Shown here in pieces: positions 45,027 through 53,048 of a stretch of DNA of 64,000 nucleotides. How positions within the stretch are numbered: position 1 is the first letter of the stretch; each line of letters begins with the position of its first letter. A program made the translations under genes and the position numbers. Source of the stretch: JBBRVP01 sp038246785 (GTDB lineage: Bacteria; Actinomycetota; Actinomycetes; Jiangellales; Jiangellaceae); the NCBI GenBank assembly GCA_038246785.1, contig JBBRVP010000009.1:37084-101083 (forward strand), written 5' to 3'. The notes beneath the pieces are model-generated. The model saw only the letters and a program-made list of their open reading frames with translations, did no database searches and was not told where the DNA came from.

Positions 45027-45124
45027 CCCCTCCGATGCACCCGCTCCGGCCGCCGGTGTCGGCGGCGAGGGGGCCTCGCGCCGACGCTGCGCCGGACCCC
45101 AGGGCTGCGGACAAGGAGACGCTC

Positions 45125-45346
45125 GTGAAGCCAGACACCCACCCCGCGTACGTCGAGACGCAGGTGACCTGCACCTGCGGCGCGGCGTTCACCACGCGAA
45201 GCACCGCCAAGAACGGCGTCATCCACGCCGACGTGTGCTCGCAGTGCCACCCGTTCTACACCGGCAAGCAGAAGATCCTCGACACCGGCGGCCGCATCGC
45301 CCGCTTCGAGGCCCGCTACGCAAAGAAGTCCGGTTCCGGCAAGTAG
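45125..45346 (+). CDS. rpmE: 50S ribosomal protein L31 (zinc-binding form)
   Basis: The GTG at 45125 gives 73 residues. It has the C+ zinc motif: CTCG near 16-19 and CSQCH near 38-42, plus HPFYTGKQKILDTGGRIARFEARY typical of bL31. It bridges the 30S and 50S subunits. The predicted SigR promoter upstream would raise its expression after disulfide stress, as in Streptomyces, possibly to replace oxidised L31. Confidence 0.96.
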   Translation: MKPDTHPAYVETQVTCTCGAAFTTRSTAKNGVIHADVCSQCHPFYTGKQKILDTGGRIARFEARYAKKSGSGK

Positions 45347-45450
45347 CCACGTCGACGGCGTCGGCCCCCGCGCACACCGCGCGCCCGGGCCGGCGCCGTC
45401 GTCGCGTGCTCACGGATCCGTGGTCCGCGGCGAGCGGGAGGGAGCTGAGC

Positions 45451-46548
45451 GTGGAGGAGGTCGGCGGGGCCCTCGTCGAGCGGCTGCCCGCGCTGATCGC
45501 GGAGCACGCCGACCTCGAGCGCCGGCTCGCCGACCCGGCGGTGCATGCCGATCCGGGGCTCGCTCGGCGACTGGGCCGGCGTTACGCAGAGCTGAGCCAG
45601 GTCGTCGCCACCTACCGGGAGCTGGAACGGGTGACGGGTGACCGGGCGACCGCGCAGGAGCTGGCCGGCGAGGACCCGACCTTCGCCACGGAGGCCGCCT
45701 TCCTCGGCGAGCGGCAGGCGGTCCTCGAGGCGCACCTCGAGGGGCTGCTCGTGCCGCGCGACCCACACGATGACCGGGACGTGATCCTGGAGATCAAGGC
45801 CGGCGAGGGTGGCGAGGAGTCGGCGCTGTTCGCCGGTGACCTGCTGCGGATGTACCTCCGCTTCGCCGAGCGCAGCGGCTGGACCACCGAGGTGCTCGAC
45901 GCGGAGCCCTCCGACCTCGGTGGTTACAAGGACGTGTCGGTCGCGGTAAAGGCCCGCGGCGCGCCGGAGCCCGGCTCGGCGCCGTACGCCCGGCTGAAGT
46001 TCGAGGGCGGCGTCCACCGGGTCCAGCGAGTGCCGGTGACCGAGTCGCAGGGCCGCATCCACACCTCGGCGGCCGGCGTGCTCGTCCTGCCCGAGGTCGC
46101 GGACCCGGCGGAGGTGGCCGTCGACCCCGGCGACTTGCGCGTGGACGTGTTCCGCTCCTCAGGCCCCGGTGGGCAGAGCGTCAACACCACCGACTCCGCT
46201 GTGCGGATCACCCACCTGCCCACCGGGCTGGTCGTCTCGTGCCAGAACGAGAAGAGCCAGCTGCAGAACAAGGAGCAGGCGTTGCGCATCCTGCGCGCCC
46301 GGCTGCTCGCCATGGCCGAGCAGGAGGCGGAGCGCGAGGCCTCCGACGTCCGGCGCAGCCAGGTGCGGACTGTCGACCGCAGCGAGCGGATCCGCACCTA
46401 CAACTTCCCCGAGAGCCGCATCAGCGACCACCGCGTGGGTTACAAGGCCTACAACCTGGACCAGGTGCTCGACGGCGCCCTCGCCCCGGTCGTGCAGGCC
46501 TGCGTCGACGCCGACACGGCAGCCCGGCTCGCCGGGGTGGGGCGATGA
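45451..46548 (+). CDS. prfA: Peptide chain release factor 1
   Basis: Recognises UAA and UAG and releases the peptide, 365 residues from the GTG at 45451. The catalytic GGQ is in SSGPGGQSVNTTDSAVRITHLP, and GGVHRVQRVP precedes it. Codon recognition lies in the middle region. The GTG has a purine-rich GGGAGGGAG upstream. It overlaps prmC by 4 bases (ATGA), and PrmC methylates this GGQ glutamine, so the pair is functionally coupled. Confidence 0.97.
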   Translation: MEEVGGALVERLPALIAEHADLERRLADPAVHADPGLARRLGRRYAELSQVVATYRELERVTGDRATAQELAGEDPTFATEAAFLGERQAVLEAHLEGLLVPRDPHDDRDVILEIKAGEGGEESALFAGDLLRMYLRFAERSGWTTEVLDAEPSDLGGYKDVSVAVKARGAPEPGSAPYARLKFEGGVHRVQRVPVTESQGRIHTSAAGVLVLPEVADPAEVAVDPGDLRVDVFRSSGPGGQSVNTTDSAVRITHLPTGLVVSCQNEKSQLQNKEQALRILRARLLAMAEQEAEREASDVRRSQVRTVDRSERIRTYNFPESRISDHRVGYKAYNLDQVLDGALAPVVQACVDADTAARLAGVGR

Positions 46549-47447
46549 CGACCGACTCGCCAGATCGGCCGCTGCGCGAGGTGCTGGCGGCGGCGGCGCG
46601 CCAGTTGGCGGCCGCCGGCGTGCCGTCGCCGCGACACGACGCGGAGGTGCTCGCGGGCCTGGTGCTCGGCGCCGGGCGAGCCGGGCTGCTGCCGGCGGCC
46701 GATCCGACGTCCGAGCAGGCGGCCCGATTCGAGGCGCTCGTCGGGCGCCGGGCGGCACGCGAGCCGCTCCAGCACCTGACGGGGCGGGCTCCGTTCCGAC
46801 ACCTGGAGCTGCTCGTCGGGCCCGGTGTGTTCGTGCCGCGTCCGGAGACCGAGGTGGTCGCCGGGGCGGCGGTCGACGAGGCGGCTCGGCAGGCCGCGCT
46901 AGGCCGGCCTGCGGTCGTGGTCGACCTGTGCACCGGCTCGGGGGCCATCGCCCTCGCCGTCGCCATGGAGGTGCCCGCCGCCCGGGTCGCGGCCGTCGAG
47001 CTCGACCCGGTCGCCCACGCCTGGGCGGTGCGCAACGTGGCCGCCCACCGCATGGGCGAGCGGGTGGACGCGCTGCTGGCCGACATCGCCGAGGTCGGGC
47101 CTCCCGCCGGTGTGCTGGCCCGGCTCGCCGGCACCGCCGACGTCGTCGTCGCCAACCCGCCGTACGTGCCGGACGGCGACTGCAGCGCGATGGACCCGGA
47201 GGTCCGCGAGCACGACCCGCCGCGCGCGCTCTTCGCAGGGCCCGACGGGCTGGCCGTGGTGCGTACCGTGGTCGCTGTGGCCGCGGTCCTGCTCCGCCCG
47301 GGAGGACTGCTGGTCTGCGAGCACGACTCCCGCACCGCCGGACAGGTGCGCGCGCTCGCCGCCAGTGGCTGGGCTGACGTGGCGACCGGCAACGACCTCG
47401 CCGGGCGCCCGCGCTACCTGTCCGCGCGTCGGGCCGGCCCCGAGTGA
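46545..47447 (+). CDS. prmC: Release-factor glutamine N5-methyltransferase
   Basis: SAM-dependent methylation of the GGQ Gln of release factors, 300 residues. The SAM site is VVDLCTGSGAIALAVA and the catalytic motif is VVANPPYVPDG (NPPY). An N-terminal helical RF-binding domain covers about 1-95. The ATG at 46545 overlaps the prfA stop. Confidence 0.95.
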   Translation: MTTDSPDRPLREVLAAAARQLAAAGVPSPRHDAEVLAGLVLGAGRAGLLPAADPTSEQAARFEALVGRRAAREPLQHLTGRAPFRHLELLVGPGVFVPRPETEVVAGAAVDEAARQAALGRPAVVVDLCTGSGAIALAVAMEVPAARVAAVELDPVAHAWAVRNVAAHRMGERVDALLADIAEVGPPAGVLARLAGTADVVVANPPYVPDGDCSAMDPEVREHDPPRALFAGPDGLAVVRTVVAVAAVLLRPGGLLVCEHDSRTAGQVRALAASGWADVATGNDLAGRPRYLSARRAGPE

Positions 47448-48091
47448 GCCGTACCTTCGACACCCGCGACGGCGCGGAGCGACCTGCCGGCATCGCAGCC
47501 GCCGTGTCGGCACTGCGACGCGGTGACCTCGTGGTGCTGCCGACCGACACGGTGTACGGGATCGCGGCCGACGCCTTCCGTCCTGACGCTGTCGCCCTGC
47601 TCCTCGACGCCAAGGACCGCGGCCGTGATCTCCCGGTCCCGGTGCTCGTGGGTGCCACGGCGACGCTGCACGGGGTCGCCACCGGCGTGTCCGACGCCGG
47701 GCTGCGCCTCGTCGAGGCGTTCTGGCCGGGGGGACTGACGCTGGTCTGCCTCGAGCAGCCGAGCCTGACCTGGGACCTCGGCGACACCGGCGGCACCGTC
47801 GCCGTGCGGATGCCGCTGCACCCCGTGGCGCTCGAGGTGCTGCAGGAGACCGGTCCCCTGGCCGTGAGCAGCGCCAACCGCAGCGGCCGACCAGCCGCGT
47901 GCGACGCCGCGGAGGCGCGGGAACAGATCGGCGACGCCGTCGCGGTGTACCTCGAGGGGGGCCCCTCGCCGGACGACCGGCCCTCGACGATCGTCGACGT
48001 CACGACCGCGACGCCACGGGTGCTCCGGGTCGGCGCCGTGAGCGTCGAATCGCTGCGCGAGGTCCTCCCGGACATCGACGTGGCCGCATGA
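47444..48091 (+). CDS. tsaC: L-threonylcarbamoyladenylate synthase (TsaC/Sua5 family)
   Basis: Forms threonylcarbamoyl-AMP from threonine, bicarbonate and ATP for tRNA t6A modification. The 215-residue YrdC domain starts with GDLVVLPTDTVYGIAADAF and includes KDRGRDLPVPVLVG and SSANRSGRPA. It lacks the C-terminal Sua5 domain, matching TsaC length. GTGA overlaps the prmC stop. Confidence 0.9.
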   Translation: MSRTFDTRDGAERPAGIAAAVSALRRGDLVVLPTDTVYGIAADAFRPDAVALLLDAKDRGRDLPVPVLVGATATLHGVATGVSDAGLRLVEAFWPGGLTLVCLEQPSLTWDLGDTGGTVAVRMPLHPVALEVLQETGPLAVSSANRSGRPAACDAAEAREQIGDAVAVYLEGGPSPDDRPSTIVDVTTATPRVLRVGAVSVESLREVLPDIDVAA

Positions 48092-48702
48092 CGAGCTTCC
48101 GGATCCTGCACGTCTGCACGGGCAACGTGTGTCGCTCACCGATGGCTGAGCGGATCACGGCGGCCGTGCTGTCCCGTCGTCTCGGTGCCACCGCGGACAG
48201 GTTCGTTGTGGCCAGCGCCGGCACGTGGGGGCACGAGGGGTCGCCGATGGAGCCCTACGCCGAGGACGCGCTGCGGGCGATGGGCGTGGACCCGAGCGGC
48301 TTCCGCGCCCGCGAGCTGCTGAGCGAGCACGTCCGGGGCGCCGACCTGGTCCTGGCCGCCACGCGCGAGCACCTTGCGCACGTCGTCGCCGAGGACCCGG
48401 GCGCGCTGCGCCGTACGTTCACCTTGCTGGAGTTCGCGCGCATCGCCGCCGTCGTCGGGCGGGTGCAGCGTCTGGGGGCGTCGAGCGGCGACGACCTGGC
48501 CGACCGGGCGCGCGAGCTCGTCGATCGCGCCGCCGCCGCCCGGAGCAGCCTGCCTCCCATCGCCGCCGCCGACGACGACGTACCCGACCCCTACGGCGCG
48601 CCGCTCGCAGCGTTCCGTGCCTGCGCGGCCCAGATCGCCGAGGCGGTGACCCTGGCCGTCCAGGTGATCGCCGCGCCGACCGCCGTCGACCAGGCCGGCT
48701 AG
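48088..48702 (+). CDS. Low-molecular-weight protein tyrosine phosphatase
   Basis: 204 residues. The P-loop is HVCTGNVCRSPMAER (Cys-x5-Arg), with ASAGTWGHEG behind it and the catalytic Asp in VPDPYGAP near 172. It dephosphorylates tyrosine phosphates, often on cell-envelope or signalling proteins. It lies in the prfA to wecA run and overlaps both neighbours, here ATGA with tsaC and stop/start sharing with the glycosyltransferase gene, so it may act on that pathway. Confidence 0.85.
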   Translation: MTSFRILHVCTGNVCRSPMAERITAAVLSRRLGATADRFVVASAGTWGHEGSPMEPYAEDALRAMGVDPSGFRARELLSEHVRGADLVLAATREHLAHVVAEDPGALRRTFTLLEFARIAAVVGRVQRLGASSGDDLADRARELVDRAAAARSSLPPIAAADDDVPDPYGAPLAAFRACAAQIAEAVTLAVQVIAAPTAVDQAG

Positions 48703-49808
48703 TGCGCGAGTACCTCCTCACGCTCGTCGTCGCAGCGCTGACGACCTACCTGCTCGTGCCCTGGGTGGCTCGGCTGGCCTACCGGGTCGGTGCCGTGCCC
48801 AGCGTCCGCGAGCGCGACGTCCACCTCGTGCCGGTGCCACGGCTGGGCGGGCTCGCCATGCTGGGCGGCCTGCTCGCCGCCTTCTGGTTGGCCTCCCACC
48901 TGCCGCGGGTGACCCGTGCGCTCAGCGACGCGCAGGAGACTCGCGGGCTCCTGCTCGGCGCCGTCCTCATCTGCCTCGTCGGAGTCGCTGACGATGTCTG
49001 GGACCTCGACGCCGTGACCAAGCTGGCCGGACAGGCGCTCGCCGCCGGTGTTGCGGTGACCCAAGGCCTGCAGATGCTGTGGCTGCCGCTCCCGGGCGGC
49101 CCGCTGGTGCTCGGCACCGCCGACGGTGCGCTGCTCACCGTCGGGCTGATCCTCGTGACGGCCAACGCGATGAACTTCGTCGACGGCCTCGACGGCCTCG
49201 CTGCCGGCATCGCCGGCATCGCCGCGGGTGCCTTCTTCAGCTACTCGTACTGGCTGTTCGCCAGCCAGGGCCTGTCGGTCATGGTGACGCCGGTGCTCGT
49301 CACGGCCGTGCTTTCCGGCATCTGCCTGGGCTTCCTGCCGCACAACAGCCACCCGGCTCGCATCTTCATGGGCGACTCCGGCTCGATGTTGCTGGGCTAC
49401 CTGCTCGCGGCCAGCACGATCAGCCTCACCGGGCAGCTGGACTCCGGCGCGATCGACCGGGCGACACTGCCCACGCTGCTCCCCCTTATCCTCCCGGTCG
49501 CCGTGCTGGCGCTGCCCTTCGTCGACCTGCTGGCGGCGATCTACCGGCGGGTGCGCGCCCGCCGCTCTCCGTTCGCCCCCGACAAGCAGCACCTGCACCA
49601 CCGGCTGCTCGAGATCGGACACTCGCACCGGCGGGCAGTGCTGCTCATGTACGGCTGGACGGCTGTGGTCGCGTTCGGCACGGTCCTCGTCGGGCTGCGC
49701 AGCGACTGGGTCACCGCCGTCGTCGTCGCGCTGGCGCTGGTCCTGCTCGCGGTCGTGACGGTCCGCGGCTCGCGTCCGCATCGCTCGATCGCCGAGGACG
49801 TGCGGTGA
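48702..49808 (+). CDS. wecA: Undecaprenyl/decaprenyl-phosphate GlcNAc-1-phosphate transferase (WecA/MraY family)
   Basis: An integral membrane protein with about 10 helices, 368 residues, that makes the lipid-linked GlcNAc precursor for wall polymers. Motifs are RLGGLAMLGG, GVADDVWDLDA (Mg-binding DDxxD), NAMNFVDGLDGLAAG, FMGDSGSMLLG and the basic KQHLHHRLLEIG loop. The GTG at 48702 shares the last base of the preceding stop. It sits just before the ATP synthase genes, as in other actinobacteria. Confidence 0.9.
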   Translation: MREYLLTLVVAALTTYLLVPWVARLAYRVGAVPSVRERDVHLVPVPRLGGLAMLGGLLAAFWLASHLPRVTRALSDAQETRGLLLGAVLICLVGVADDVWDLDAVTKLAGQALAAGVAVTQGLQMLWLPLPGGPLVLGTADGALLTVGLILVTANAMNFVDGLDGLAAGIAGIAAGAFFSYSYWLFASQGLSVMVTPVLVTAVLSGICLGFLPHNSHPARIFMGDSGSMLLGYLLAASTISLTGQLDSGAIDRATLPTLLPLILPVAVLALPFVDLLAAIYRRVRARRSPFAPDKQHLHHRLLEIGHSHRRAVLLMYGWTAVVAFGTVLVGLRSDWVTAVVVALALVLLAVVTVRGSRPHRSIAEDVR

Positions 49809-50200
49809 GCAGTGCCAGGGCGTCGATGACCGCCAGGGCGGCCGCGCTCGCTGCGGCCGCCGCGGTCGCCGCGGTCGCGACCGGTGCGGTCCTCGCCGGT
49901 GGCGCGGGGGCAGCCAGCGCGGCGCTCGGATCTATTGTCGTCGCGGTCTTCTTCGCTGCGGGGGCCGGGCTCATGACAGTGACCGCCCGGCTCCATCCGA
50001 CGCTGACCACCGTGCTGGTGCTCGGCGGGTACGCCGTCCAGGTGCTCTTCCTCGGCGTCGTGGTCGCGGCGCTGCGTGACGCGTCGTGGGTGTCCGTGCC
50101 GGCGTTCGCCGTCGCCGCCGTCGCCGTCATGTCGGCATGGTTGGCAGGGCTCATGTGGGCCCACGTACGCACCGTGCGCGCCTCACGGATGCGCCTCTGA
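49805..50200 (+). CDS. ATP synthase I-like membrane protein
   Basis: The GTG at 49805 overlaps the preceding stop (GTGA) and gives 131 residues. Four hydrophobic helices (AALAAAAAVAAVATGAV, GSIVVAVFFAAGAGLMTV, TVLVLGGYAVQVLFLGVVV, VSVPAFAVAAVAVMSAWLA) fit the AtpI assembly-factor layout, although identity is low. Its place at the head of the atp operon supports the call. Confidence 0.65.
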   Translation: MSSARASMTARAAALAAAAAVAAVATGAVLAGGAGAASAALGSIVVAVFFAAGAGLMTVTARLHPTLTTVLVLGGYAVQVLFLGVVVAALRDASWVSVPAFAVAAVAVMSAWLAGLMWAHVRTVRASRMRL

Positions 50201-50246
50201 CGGGGGCGTGACCACGGCTCTGGGCCTCCGGTAGGCTCCGCCTGCG

Positions 50247-50540
50247 ATGAGGCAGCAGGGGTGCACCTCCACGTCTGACGGCGGGGCCACGAGCCGTGGC
50301 GATGATGGCTGGGCGGTTTTCTCCTACCTCTTCGGTGGAGTCATCGTCTACGGCGGACTGGGCTGGCTGCTCGACAACTGGCTGGGCACGAGCTTCTTCG
50401 TGGCCTTCGGTGTCCTCGGCGGCATGGGGTTGTCGCTGTACCTCGTCTATGTGCGCTTCTGGCACTTCCCGGACGACGTCCCCGCGACCCGGAGAAGCAC
50501 GCTCGGCCGCGCGGACCGGAGCGCGGGTGAGCGCGTGTGA
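50247..50540 (+). CDS. AtpZ/AtpI family membrane protein
   Basis: 97 residues with two helices, WAVFSYLFGGVIVYGGLGWLLD and FFVAFGVLGGMGLSLYLVYV, the GWLLDNWLGT loop being the AtpZ hallmark. It is thought to assist F0 ring assembly or Mg/Ca handling. The ATG at 50247 lies upstream of atpB, which overlaps its end. Confidence 0.8.
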   Translation: MRQQGCTSTSDGGATSRGDDGWAVFSYLFGGVIVYGGLGWLLDNWLGTSFFVAFGVLGGMGLSLYLVYVRFWHFPDDVPATRRSTLGRADRSAGERV

Positions 50541-51328
50541 CGACGAGCCTGGCCGCACTGGGCGCCGAGGGGTTCCAGCCACCGGAGCCCAACGACTTCG
50601 TCTTCGCGCCGTACTTCGACAGCCTTCCCTGGTTCACGCGCCCGACCCTCCAGCTGCTGCTCTCGGTGGGCGTGATCGCCGGCCTCTTCTACCTGACCGC
50701 CAAGCCCCGGGCCATGGTGCCGGGGAAGCTGCAGTTCGCCGGCGAGAGCGCCTACGCCTTCGTCCGCAACGGGATCGCCCGGGACATCATCGGTGCCCGC
50801 GACTTCAAGCGATTCGTGCCGTGGCTGTTCGCGCTGTTCTACTTCCTCATCCTCAACAACCTGTACGGCATCATCCCCTACATCCAGTTCCCGACGATGT
50901 CCGTCGTCGCCTTCCCGTACGTGCTCACCGCGATCAGCTACATCGTCTTCAACGTGGTCGGCATCGCCCGTCACGGCTTCCTGCGGTACGTCAAGATCAT
51001 GACGGTGCCGTCCGGTGTGCCGTTCTGGCTGCTGCCCATCATCGTCCCGATCGAGTTCATGTCGAACTTCCTCGTCCGGCCGATCACCCTGTCGCTGCGA
51101 TTGTTCGCCAACATGTTCGCCGGACACCTGCTCATCCTCGTCTTCGCGCTCGGGGCGGAGTACCTGCTCATCGAGTCCGCCGGTCTGCTCAAGGTCGCCG
51201 GCGTCGCGTCCCTGGCGCTCGCGCTCGTTTTCACGTTCTTCGAGGCCCTGGTCCAGGTCTTGCAGGCCTACATCTTCACCCTGCTCTCCGCACTGTACGT
51301 CGCCGGCTCCCTGACCGAGGAACACTGA
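50537..51328 (+). CDS. atpB: F0F1 ATP synthase subunit a
   Basis: 263-residue membrane subunit forming the proton half-channels. The essential Arg is in TLSLRLFANMFAGHLL, preceded by MSNFLVRPI. Six helices are seen. GTG 50537 overlaps the upstream stop. It starts the core operon a-c-b-delta-alpha-gamma-beta-epsilon. Confidence 0.96.
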   Translation: MTTSLAALGAEGFQPPEPNDFVFAPYFDSLPWFTRPTLQLLLSVGVIAGLFYLTAKPRAMVPGKLQFAGESAYAFVRNGIARDIIGARDFKRFVPWLFALFYFLILNNLYGIIPYIQFPTMSVVAFPYVLTAISYIVFNVVGIARHGFLRYVKIMTVPSGVPFWLLPIIVPIEFMSNFLVRPITLSLRLFANMFAGHLLILVFALGAEYLLIESAGLLKVAGVASLALALVFTFFEALVQVLQAYIFTLLSALYVAGSLTEEH

Positions 51329-51378
51329 TCGGCCCCCGACCGACCCGTTCAGCACCCCACCCCTGTGAGAGGAAGAGC

Positions 51379-51594
51379 ATGACCGGCACCCTCAACACTC
51401 TCGGCTACGGCCTGGCCGCCATCGGCCCCGGTATCGGCGTGGGCATCGTCTTCGCCGCCTACATCAACGGCGTGGCGCGCCAACCGGAGGCGCGCGGCAT
51501 GCTGCAGCCGATCGCGTTCCTGGGCTTCGCCCTGTCCGAAGCGCTGGCCATTCTCGGCTTCGTCCTCTTCTTCATCGCCGGCGGAGCTGGCTGA
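51379..51594 (+). CDS. atpE: F0F1 ATP synthase subunit c
   Basis: 71-residue two-helix proteolipid. The ion-binding carboxylate is Glu54 in FALSEALAIL, and helix 1 has GPGIGVGIVFA. The loop ARQPEARG contacts the gamma and epsilon subunits. The ATG at 51379 has GAGAGGAAG upstream. Lack of Gln32/Thr-type sodium ligands suggests proton coupling. Confidence 0.96.
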   Translation: MTGTLNTLGYGLAAIGPGIGVGIVFAAYINGVARQPEARGMLQPIAFLGFALSEALAILGFVLFFIAGGAG

Positions 51595-51596
51595 CG

Positions 51597-52166
51597 ATGG
51601 GTGCCCTTGCTGTCGCCGATGGCGGCGTCAACCCGATCGCACCGAACGCCGCCGATCTGATCATCGGCACGCTCGCGTTCGGGCTGCTGGTGTTCGTCCT
51701 CTGGCGGGCTGTCGTGCCCCGTTTCGAGGCGACGTTCGCCGCGCGCACGGCGGCCATCGAGGGCGGGATGAAGCAGGCGGAGGAGGCCCAGGCCGAGGCG
51801 CAGGAGGCCTTGGAGCGCTACCGGACGCAGCTTGCCGACGCCCGGGGTGACGCGGCCCGCATCCGCGAGGAGGCTCGGGAGCAGGGGGCGGCGATCCTCG
51901 CCGAGATGCGCCAGAAGGCGCAGGACGATTCGGCCCGGCTGCTCGAGCAGGCGCAGACGCAGATCGCGGCCGAGCGCAGCCAAGCGGTGCGCTCGCTGCG
52001 TCAAGAGGTCGGCGGTCTGGCGACCACGCTGGCGTCACGGATCGTGGGGGAGTCCCTCGAGGACGATGCGCGTCAGCGCCGCGTCGTCGAGCGCTTCCTC
52101 GCCGAGCTCGAGTCCGCGGACGGCGCCGGCGCACCCGCTGGTGCCGGCGGGTCGCGGGAGGCCTGA
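51597..52166 (+). CDS. atpF: F0F1 ATP synthase subunit b
   Basis: 189 residues: one N-terminal helix (IIGTLAFGLLVFVLWRAVVPRF) then a long coiled coil rich in Glu, Gln and Ala that forms the peripheral stalk. Starts 2 bases after atpE, and its TGA shares a base with the atpH ATG. Confidence 0.95.
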   Translation: MGALAVADGGVNPIAPNAADLIIGTLAFGLLVFVLWRAVVPRFEATFAARTAAIEGGMKQAEEAQAEAQEALERYRTQLADARGDAARIREEAREQGAAILAEMRQKAQDDSARLLEQAQTQIAAERSQAVRSLRQEVGGLATTLASRIVGESLEDDARQRRVVERFLAELESADGAGAPAGAGGSREA

Positions 52167-52981
52167 TGCGCGGGACCAGCCGGGCGTCGCTCGACGCGGC
52201 CCGCGACCGGCTCGACAGCCTCCTCGCGTCGGGCTCCGCGGAGCCGGACGCCGTCGGCACCGACCTGCTCGCGGTGGCGGGCCTGCTCTCCGGGCAGCCG
52301 GCGCTGCGTCGTGCGCTGGTCGACCCCGGCCGCGACGGGGCCGCCCGGGCCGGGCTGGCCCAGCTCGTGCTCGCCGGACAGGTCTCCCCGGTCGTTGTCG
52401 ATGTCGTCGCGGGCGCTGCTCGGGACCGCTGGGCGACACCGCGGGAGCTCGTCGACTCCGTGGAGGAGCTGGGGCTGGACGCGGTGCTCGCCGCCGCCCA
52501 GCGCGCCGGACGGCTCGACGAGGTGGAGGACGACCTGTTCCGCTTCGGCCGGCTCGTCGAGGCGCATCCCGAGCTTCGCTCGGCGCTGGTCGACCGGGCG
52601 GCGCCGGCTGCGAGTCGCCGAGCCCTCGCTGCTCGACTGCTCGAGGGGCGCGCCGCGCCGGAGACCGTCCACCTGGTCGACCACGTCGTCGGGGGCCGCC
52701 GCGAGCGACCGCTGGACAGCGACCTGGACCGCCTCGGCGCGCTGGCTGCCCGGCGGCGTGAGCATGTCGTCGCCACCGTACGCGTCGCCGCCGCGCTGAC
52801 GCCGGAGCACCGCGCGCGGCTGGCCGACGCCTTGGCGGCCCGGGTCGGCCATGCGGTGCACCTCAACGTCGTCGTCGATCCCGAGGTCGTCGGCGGCATC
52901 AAGGTCGAGATGGCTGGCGAGGTGTTCGATGCCACGGTGGCCAGCCGTCTCGACGACGCCAGCCGCCGGCTTGCCGGCTGA
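52166..52981 (+). CDS. atpH: F0F1 ATP synthase subunit delta
   Basis: 271 residues, longer than the E. coli protein as usual in actinobacteria, where an extra helical region precedes the delta domain. C-terminal VVDPEVVGGIKVEMAGEVFD is the family signature. It links the stalk to F1. Confidence 0.93.
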   Translation: MRGTSRASLDAARDRLDSLLASGSAEPDAVGTDLLAVAGLLSGQPALRRALVDPGRDGAARAGLAQLVLAGQVSPVVVDVVAGAARDRWATPRELVDSVEELGLDAVLAAAQRAGRLDEVEDDLFRFGRLVEAHPELRSALVDRAAPAASRRALAARLLEGRAAPETVHLVDHVVGGRRERPLDSDLDRLGALAARRREHVVATVRVAAALTPEHRARLADALAARVGHAVHLNVVVDPEVVGGIKVEMAGEVFDATVASRLDDASRRLAG

Positions 52982-53048
52982 CCCGTGCTCCCGTACCCGA
53001 CAACGAGTAGTGGACCCAACGGTCCGAGGAAAGAGAGCTGAGGACGAG